In this document: positions 1 to 4,664 of the stretch, one piece after another
Numbering within the stretch: position 1 is the stretch's first letter
Layout of the letters: every line of letters starts with the position of its first letter
Assembly: GCA_017991275.1 (NCBI GenBank)
Contig: JAGNMH010000120.1
Location: forward strand, 1-10,267
DNA length: 10,267 nt
DNA from: Acidobacteriota bacterium
Lineage (GTDB): Bacteria; Acidobacteriota; Blastocatellia; RBC074
Reading direction: 5' to 3'
Made by a program: the position numbers and the translations under genes
The notes under the pieces: generated by a model
Database searches by the model: none
Told to the model about the DNA's origin: nothing
Seen by the model: the letters and a program-made list of their open reading frames with translations, nothing else

Positions 1-118
1 TGAAGGGGTGACGAAAGCCGAAAAGCTGGTGACGGAAAAAGTGGCTGAGCAAAATTACAACGCTCTTTGTTCGCCGGATTGCGATTGGGTGTTGCTGCGC
101 GCCCGACGACGGCAATAA
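1..118 (+). CDS. 3' end of an unrecognised protein gene (partial)
   Basis: An open frame runs in from the left edge (first complete codon at position 2) and stops at TAA 116-118. It encodes 38 residues. The tail is charged, with a Cys pair in 'LCSPDCDW' and a basic end (RARRRQ). Codon use looks like that of the neighbouring genes. The family cannot be recognised from this fragment. The gene converges on the minus-strand oxidoreductase gene, and the hairpin repeat at 121-178 sits between the two stops, starting 3 bases after this one. It could be a chance open frame, but its abrupt stop beside an intergenic repeat favours a real gene end. Confidence 0.55.
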   Translation, partial: EGVTKAEKLVTEKVAEQNYNALCSPDCDWVLLRARRRQ

Positions 119-120
119 GG

Positions 121-178
121 TTCAGAGTTCACGCTTCAGCGTGTACGAACGCAGACACGCTGAAGCGTGAAATCTGAA
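121..178. repeat. REPIN-like paired inverted hairpin repeat between convergent genes
   Basis: Two 24-nt arms (121-144 and 155-178) are inverted copies with one mismatch, separated by a 10-nt spacer. Each arm also contains its own small palindrome: CACGCT-TC-AGCGTG on the left and CACGCT-GA-AGCGTG on the right. Two inverted units that are each hairpins is the layout of REP doublets (REPINs). It fills the gap between two convergent stops, so it may also slow transcription from both sides. There is no U-tract, so it is not a standard intrinsic terminator. Confidence 0.75.
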
Positions 179-185
179 CGTAACC

Positions 186-1226
186 TCAGAATTTCAACTC
201 GGACATCTTCACCGTTCGGCCCTCAGCCGCAGATAAATCCGCAGCAAAGACCACCCGATGCGATTCAAACGCCGTGTCGAAATCGGTCAGCGGCATCTTT
301 TCGTTTTTGTTCACCGCATTAACGAACGCCTGGAACTGCGGTTGGTAAGGGTGATCGGAGACGTCGCCGGAATCAATCAAGCCGGTTTCCAGAGTGCTCC
401 ATTTGGCTTTGTTCATGCCTGCCAGCTTGGCGCTGTAAATTTTGTTATCCAACAAACTGCCTTCGCTGCCGACCAGATGAATGTGGAAGTAATACGGCTG
501 CAAACAATCCACAATCGAGGCGCATTTGCCGACCTTGCCGTCTTTGAATTTCAGAATGGTGACGGTCGAGCTTGGGTATTCATACGAATCGAAAATCGGA
601 TTGCTGCTGCGCGTGGCGTAGCTGGTGACTTCTTCGACTTCGGAATCCATGTACCAGAGCAGCAAATCCATGGCGTGGCATCCGGCGGTCAGCAGGGAAC
701 TGCCGCCCATGTCTTTCTTCACGTTCCAGGGGAACTGGCCGTACCAGGGGCCGATGCCGTGGTAATAATCCACTTCGGCGTAATGCAGTTTGCCCAGCAA
801 GCCCTGGTCAATTGTCGAACGCAGCATTGTGCCCTGGCTGCTGAATCGGACTTCAAAACAAACGCAGGCTTGGACGCCTGCTGCGTGAATTGCGTTTCGC
901 ATCGCCACAGCATCTTCGTATTTGATGGCAAGCGGTTTTTCGATAATCAGGTGCTTTCCGGCTTTGGCGGCGGCAATGGCCTGTTCCGGGTGAAACGGAT
1001 GCGGCGTGCAAATATCAATGACGTGAATGTTCGGATCGGCCAGCATCGCCGCGTAATCGGTGTAAGCTTTTAGCGGCGTTCCGTACTGAGCCGAAATCGC
1101 CGCTTCGTCCAGTTCGCGGCGCGAACAGATTGCTGTGACTTTTGCGCCGGGGATGTGTTTGAAAGCTTCGATGTGCGCTCCGGCTACCCAGCCCAGACCG
1201 ACAATGCCAATGTTCAACTGACTCAT
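186..1226 (-). CDS. Gfo/Idh/MocA family oxidoreductase (NAD(P)-dependent sugar or inositol dehydrogenase type)
   Basis: The 346-residue length is normal for the family. The N-terminal Rossmann fold shows the dinucleotide motif GIVGLGWVAGAH (residues 7-18). Next comes DICTPHPFHP (71-80) and the family EKP motif (96-98), whose lysine usually contacts cofactor and substrate. The C-terminal alpha/beta domain carries GGSSLLTAGCHAMDLLLW (174-191), with the expected H184 and D187 of the catalytic site. Members oxidise or epimerise sugars, inositols and related polyols in the cytoplasm; the substrate here cannot be read from sequence. The ATG at 1224-1226 is preceded by AAGGAG (1238-1243) at good spacing. 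The gene overlaps the upstream PIG-L gene by 4 bp (ATGA), so the two are probably translationally coupled. There is no signal peptide, although some relatives are Tat-exported. Confidence 0.93.
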   Translation of the reverse strand: MSQLNIGIVGLGWVAGAHIEAFKHIPGAKVTAICSRRELDEAAISAQYGTPLKAYTDYAAMLADPNIHVIDICTPHPFHPEQAIAAAKAGKHLIIEKPLAIKYEDAVAMRNAIHAAGVQACVCFEVRFSSQGTMLRSTIDQGLLGKLHYAEVDYYHGIGPWYGQFPWNVKKDMGGSSLLTAGCHAMDLLLWYMDSEVEEVTSYATRSSNPIFDSYEYPSSTVTILKFKDGKVGKCASIVDCLQPYYFHIHLVGSEGSLLDNKIYSAKLAGMNKAKWSTLETGLIDSGDVSDHPYQPQFQAFVNAVNKNEKMPLTDFDTAFESHRVVFAADLSAAEGRTVKMSELKF

Positions 1227-2023
1227 TTGATGGAATTCTCCTTCGTGGATGGTTTGGTTTTGATGAATGAATTCAATGCCTGTTGCAGCACAGGCTCATG
1301 CGGATAACCGTGTCCCAGATGCTGGCGAAAGCCTTCGGCAAAATCGAGGCCGCATTCGACTCCAAACTTGGCAGCCCACTCGGCCATCTGGTTCAGGTAC
1401 TGGTCAACTCCGTGATGGGCGCGCAGCCAGTCGCGTTGCGAAGCGTGACGGCTGAGCAGTTCTTTTTTTTGATCAATGGTTTCAGTGATGTTGACGTAAA
1501 ACTGCGGCCAGCGACGTTCGCCCATCGCGTCAAGGCCTTCAATCGGATCGGCGTAATAAAGCGCCGGGGTCTTCCCAGTCGGTTTTGCCGGGGCGATTTG
1601 CCGAGTCTGATAGAGCGGCATCGAAAGCGCGAAGCTGGCTCCGCGAACCAGCCGCGAAGTTTCTTCATGGTCGAGCATGTAATCCACCGGCGAATGAGTG
1701 ATGACGACATCGGGGTTGAACTCCCGCATCAGTTCAACCACACGGCGTTGGTTTTCGGCGTTGGCAAAAACTTCAACGTCCATCAATCCAACGCAGCCAT
1801 ACCAGGCGCCAAGAAAATCGGCGGCGGCTTGGGCTTCGGCAAACCGAATCCGCGAGATTTCTTCTTTGCTGTGAGTCGCCGATCCGCAATCTCCGCTGGT
1901 CATCGTGATAATGCCAAGTTCCCAGCCCAAACGTTTCAAGTGAAACAACGTCCCGCCGAGCAGAATTTCCGCATCGTCGGGATGAGCCATTGCCGCCAGC
2001 AAACGACCGGGTTGCTGCATCAC
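1223..2023 (-). CDS. PIG-L/LmbE family deacetylase
   Basis: The 266-residue protein opens with the family zinc motif AHPDDAE (residues 13-19), where H14 and D17 are expected metal ligands and D16 the general base. The second family segment, ITHSPVDYMLDHEET (108-122), supplies later active-site His and Asp residues. Known members remove N-acetyl groups from GlcNAc-type substrates (MshB, BshB, PIG-L) in the cytoplasm. Position in a two-gene unit with a Gfo/Idh/MocA dehydrogenase suggests work on an N-acetylated sugar or glycoconjugate; this is inference. Two starts are possible: GTG 2021-2023 or ATG 2018-2020. GAGGAA (2033-2038) lies 9 nt before the GTG and 12 nt before the ATG, so the GTG is slightly favoured. 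The difference is one residue. Confidence 0.93.
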   Translation of the reverse strand: MMQQPGRLLAAMAHPDDAEILLGGTLFHLKRLGWELGIITMTSGDCGSATHSKEEISRIRFAEAQAAADFLGAWYGCVGLMDVEVFANAENQRRVVELMREFNPDVVITHSPVDYMLDHEETSRLVRGASFALSMPLYQTRQIAPAKPTGKTPALYYADPIEGLDAMGERRWPQFYVNITETIDQKKELLSRHASQRDWLRAHHGVDQYLNQMAEWAAKFGVECGLDFAEGFRQHLGHGYPHEPVLQQALNSFIKTKPSTKENSIK

Positions 2024-2099
2024 TTTTCTATGTTCCTCAAGTGTTGATGATTTGAAGTCGCCGTCATCAGCGCTGAGCGATTCTATCCGCCCTGGCCAA

Positions 2100-2127
2100 A
2101 GTATGAAAGATGGAGAGATTGACGCAA
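2100..2127 (-). promoter_or_regulatory. Possible promoter of the PIG-L/oxidoreductase operon
   Basis: On the minus strand, TTGCGT (2122-2127) and CATACT (2100-2105) are separated by 16 nt. They lie between the upstream terminator (2146-2179) and the PIG-L start. Both boxes are imperfect, so this is only the best candidate in a short gap where a promoter is expected. A 10-bp palindrome, TCAGCGCTGA (2067-2076), lies just downstream and could be an operator; nothing else supports that. Confidence 0.3.
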
Positions 2128-2145
2128 GGGCATTAGTTCACCAAC

Positions 2146-2179
2146 AAAAACAGGGTGGCTGAATATCAGCCACCCTGTT
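2146..2179 (-). terminator. Rho-independent terminator of the PSCyt1/DUF1569/DUF1501 operon
   Basis: A perfect 14-bp stem (2149-2162 with 2166-2179) closes a 3-nt loop. On the minus strand it is followed by a T-rich run (TTTTTGTT), so it terminates minus-strand transcription coming from the DUF1501 gene. It lies 453 bp past that gene's stop. Much of that distance is inserted repeat DNA (the MITE at 2258-2402 and the REPIN-like repeat at 2405-2508). It also insulates the PIG-L operon from read-through. Confidence 0.88.
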
Positions 2180-2257
2180 AGAAAATCAAATAATTGAAGC
2201 TTGTGCAAATTAAAACGACCTATTTTCAACGAGTTAGAGCAGTGCGTTTATGGAGTG

Positions 2258-2402
2258 CAGCAATTCTCAGTTTGGCGATGACCGGCATGCGTACCGTAGG
2301 TTGTCCAACCTGCGGAGTCTGACTTTTGTGTGATTTCGGTGGTACGGAAGCCGTCTCCTGTCACGATCCCGCAGTACGGTACAGTCAAACTGAGAATTGC
2401 TG
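2258..2402. mobile_element. MITE copy A (145 bp, 17-bp terminal inverted repeats, 9-bp target duplication)
   Basis: The ends are perfect 17-bp inverted repeats, starting CAGCAATTCTCAGTTTG and ending with its complement. Flanking 9-mers at 2249-2257 (TATGGAGTG) and 2403-2411 (TGTGGAGTG) match at 8 of 9 positions, as expected for a target-site duplication. The interior has no coding capacity. It contains a hairpin, CCGTAGGTTG-TC-CAACCTGCGG. An inverted copy lies at 9761-9914. Read on the opposite strand, the two differ by one small indel region (9 nt net, shorter here) and one substitution. The family that moves it is unknown. IS4- or ISAs1-type transposases are known to make duplications of about this size, so they are candidates only. 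Confidence 0.88.
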
Positions 2403-2404
2403 TG

Positions 2405-2508
2405 TGGAGTGCGCGACTTGTCGCCGCTTTTCGTTCCTGGTCAGAACCTTGCTGTCCCGGTCAACTTCAACTTGAGAATGCAAAGCTGCGACGAGTCGCA
2501 GCACTCCA
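2405..2508. repeat. REPIN-like paired inverted hairpin repeat
   Basis: The left arm (2405-2430) and right arm (2482-2508) are inverted copies matching at 24 of 27 aligned positions. Each arm folds on itself: GCGAC-TT-GTCGC on the left and GCTGCGAC-GA-GTCGCAGC on the right. The outer edge is TGGAGTGC, which is also within the target duplication of the adjacent MITE, so the MITE inserted exactly at the repeat's edge. The remaining 2509-2632 holds no gene that I can support. Confidence 0.7.
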
Positions 2509-2632
2509 AACCGCACGGCAGCAGGGCGGCGAGAATACCGGAATCGAGTACGAGTTGACGGTATCCAACCTCAGAGTGTGCAGGTTATGCCCTCGATCAA
2601 AGGCTTCAGAACTTACTGCTGCATTGGCAGAA

Positions 2633-4096
2633 CTACGCGATGATTTTTTGAGCGACGACTCCGGCAACGTCTGTCAGGCGGAAGTTGCGTCCGCTGAAGT
2701 TGTAAGTCAGTCGTTCATGATCGAAGCCCAATAAGTGCAGCATCGTCGCGTGGAAATCGTGGATGTGCATACGGTCTTCGACGGCGTGATAGGCGATGTC
2801 GTCCGTCGCTCCGTAAATATAACCGCCTTTGACCCCGCCGCCAGCCATCCAGATCGAATAGCCGTAAGGGTTGTGGTCGCGTCCGTCGCCGTCTTCAGAA
2901 ACCGGAGTACGCCCGAATTCGCCAGCCCAAATGACCAGCGTGTCTTTCAACAAACCGCGCGCTTTCAAATCCTTCAGCAAACCGGCGATGGGTTTATCCA
3001 CTTCGCGCGCGTTTTTGGTGTGTAGGTTATAAAGCTCGCTGTGCTGATCCCATTTGTAACTGTGCGTGCATTGAATGTACCGGACATTGCGTTCGGCCAG
3101 CCGCCGAGCCAGCAAACATTGCCAGCCGAAATCCGCCGTTATCGGGTCGTCCAAACCATAAAGCTTCTTCGTCGCGTCTGATTCCTTGTCCACCTGAAAG
3201 GCTTCTGGAGCTTCGGTCTGCATGCGGAAAGCGAGTTCAAACGCCTGAATGCGAGCTTCAAGTTGCGGGTCGTTTTTGCGTAAAGCTTCGTGGCGGCGGT
3301 TGATGTTTTGCAGCATCTCCAACTCGAAGCGTTGTTCGTCAGGCGATAGATGTTTGCCCAGCAGATATTCAATCGGCTCGTTTTTGATGTCGTCAACTTT
3401 CAAGCCGGAATTGCCGATGGCCGTGCCTTGATACGCGCCGGGCAAAAAAGCCGACGCCCAGTTTTTGGCTCCGCCGTGTGACAACGTAGGTTTGATGGTG
3501 ATGAAACCGGGCAGGTTTTGATTTTCAGTCCCCAGTCCGTAAATCGTCCACGAACCCATGCTTGGACGAACAAAAGTCGAAGAGCCTGTGAAGGTTTGCA
3601 ACATGGCCGCGCCGTGATCCACGCCTTCGCCAACCATCGAACGAATGACGCACATATCGTCTACGCAATCGCGTATGTTGGGGAACAGGTCGCTGACAGG
3701 AGTTCCGCATTTGCCGCCGGGTTTGAAATCCCACAACGGTTTCATCAGCGGGCCAACTTTGCTGTCGGCAAAAGCCAGAGGGCGTTTGATTGGCAACGGC
3801 TTGCCATTATCCCGGATCAGTCTTTCTTTCGGATCAAAGGTGTCAATCGAAGACGGCCCGCCGTGCATGAACAAAAAAATCACGCGCTTGGCTTTGGCCG
3901 GGAAGTGCGGAGCTTTCGGAGCCAGCGGATTTGTGTTCTGAGTAGCGGCCAGCAATTGAGCCTGTTCGGCCATCATCGCGGTCAGACCGATTGAGCCGAA
4001 ACCCAATCCGGCGGCGCGAAGCCATGCGCGGCGCGAGACAGGTTTTTCAATCTGGTTGTAAATCGGGCTAAGCAGTTTATGAAGTTCGTTGGTCAT
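2633..4096 (-). CDS. DUF1501 family protein, Tat-exported, alkaline phosphatase-like fold
   Basis: From the ATG at 4094-4096 the protein is 487 residues. The N-terminus carries a Tat-type signal (SRRAWLRAAGLGFGSIGLTA, residues 21-40). Family motifs follow: FLFMHGGPSSIDTFDPK (74-90), VDHGAAM (159-165), IWAGEFGRTP (389-398), GRDHNPYGYSIWMAGGGVKGG (405-425, given as family landmarks) and FSGRNFRLTDVAGVV (467-481) at the C-terminus. The His and Asp residues in these motifs are the likely metal ligands. DUF1501 proteins are almost always encoded next to PSCyt1/DUF1549/DUF1553 proteins, as here. Their substrate is not established; a role on polysaccharides outside the cytoplasm is inferred. An upstream TTG could add 6 residues, but GAGGAA sits just before the ATG and overlaps the TGA of the preceding gene, so ATG is chosen. 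The intergenic gap is 7 bp. Confidence 0.93.
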   Translation of the reverse strand: MTNELHKLLSPIYNQIEKPVSRRAWLRAAGLGFGSIGLTAMMAEQAQLLAATQNTNPLAPKAPHFPAKAKRVIFLFMHGGPSSIDTFDPKERLIRDNGKPLPIKRPLAFADSKVGPLMKPLWDFKPGGKCGTPVSDLFPNIRDCVDDMCVIRSMVGEGVDHGAAMLQTFTGSSTFVRPSMGSWTIYGLGTENQNLPGFITIKPTLSHGGAKNWASAFLPGAYQGTAIGNSGLKVDDIKNEPIEYLLGKHLSPDEQRFELEMLQNINRRHEALRKNDPQLEARIQAFELAFRMQTEAPEAFQVDKESDATKKLYGLDDPITADFGWQCLLARRLAERNVRYIQCTHSYKWDQHSELYNLHTKNAREVDKPIAGLLKDLKARGLLKDTLVIWAGEFGRTPVSEDGDGRDHNPYGYSIWMAGGGVKGGYIYGATDDIAYHAVEDRMHIHDFHATMLHLLGFDHERLTYNFSGRNFRLTDVAGVVAQKIIA

Positions 4097-4103
4097 AAGT
4101 TCC

Positions 4104-4562
4104 TCAAACGCCAAATTGGCGTAAATGATGATCGCAGTGCAAATAACCCCAGCGCAGCCATTCGGCTTCGTTCATCTGGCCGAAAAGTGGATGTGGGCCC
4201 GCCGAACCATCAGGTAGCTGACAGAATCGTTCGATCATTGTTTCAAGCTCTCGCAAATCCTGCTCGAAATCTTCAGGCGGAGTGCCGCCGACTTCCTGAT
4301 CCATTTCCGGCCTGGTTTTGACTCCGGGCGGCCACGGCATAGGCAGTTGCAGCGCAGCCCATTTCATCACCGAGCGTGTAAACCAGTTGTCGGCGGGTGA
4401 ACTGTATTTTTCGCCTGTTCGCGCTTTGAAGGCATCGCTGAGATGACAGATCGCCTGATGAGCCGTCATCTTTCCCCATTGCCGCTGGCTGTTTGGGCGA
4501 AGTTGCCGCAGCCGTTCAAAAATTTCAGCTTTGTCGTTTTGGTTGAGAAGCGTCTTTTTCAT
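4104..4562 (-). CDS. DUF1569 family protein (DinB-like four-helix fold)
   Basis: The 152-residue protein shows the family's N-terminal WGKMTAHQAICHLSDAF (residues 29-45) and its C-terminal HPLFGQMNEAEWLRWGYLHCDHHLRQFG (124-151). H40, H142 and H145/H146 are in the places where DinB-type proteins bind metal. No enzymatic activity is established for this family. It has no signal peptide, so it is cytoplasmic, unlike the two exported products encoded around it. It lies between PSCyt1 and DUF1501 genes that are normally adjacent, 7 bp ahead of DUF1501 and 102 bp after PSCyt1. There is no clear ribosome binding site before the ATG; the repeat at 4576-4662 lies just upstream and may have altered the leader. 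Confidence 0.85.
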   Translation of the reverse strand: MKKTLLNQNDKAEIFERLRQLRPNSQRQWGKMTAHQAICHLSDAFKARTGEKYSSPADNWFTRSVMKWAALQLPMPWPPGVKTRPEMDQEVGGTPPEDFEQDLRELETMIERFCQLPDGSAGPHPLFGQMNEAEWLRWGYLHCDHHLRQFGV

Positions 4563-4575
4563 AGTCGGTTAATTG

Positions 4576-4662
4576 TGCAGTACGAGGAGCGGTAGCGACT
4601 CGGAGGCCTCGTGTTGCTCGCCAATCGTAGGCAGCCAGGTTGCTACTGCTCCCTGTACCGCA
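4576..4662. repeat. REPIN-like inverted repeat filling the PSCyt1-DUF1569 gap
   Basis: Two 24-nt arms (4576-4599 and 4639-4662) are inverted copies matching at 19 of 24 positions, with a shared core GGAGC(A/G)GTAGC(A/G)AC. The outer edges contain AGTAC or GGTAC. It nearly fills the 102 bp between the PSCyt1 stop and the DUF1569 start. In the transcript it would form a long imperfect hairpin within the operon, which could lower expression of the downstream genes or protect the upstream mRNA. That effect is inference. Confidence 0.6.
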
Positions 4663-4664
4663 TC

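Noticed and set aside
258..2047. Long plus-strand open frames opposite the oxidoreductase and PIG-L genes (271 and 254 codons).
   Set aside because: They are mirror frames of well-supported genes, have no recognisable domain, and the minus-strand products carry complete family motifs.
2330..2734. Plus-strand open frame containing a protein-like stretch, GENTGIEYELTVSN.
   Set aside because: It runs through the MITE, the hairpin repeat and the 3' end of the DUF1501 gene, so it cannot be one intact gene. The stretch might be a gene remnant but nothing else supports it.
3518..3994. Plus-strand open frame of 158 codons opposite the DUF1501 gene.
   Set aside because: It is a shadow of a clear DUF1501 gene, with no motif or ribosome binding site.
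4097..4114. Upstream TTG start for the DUF1501 protein.
   Set aside because: The ATG at 4094-4096 has a ribosome binding site immediately ahead, and the TTG lies inside the upstream gene with none.
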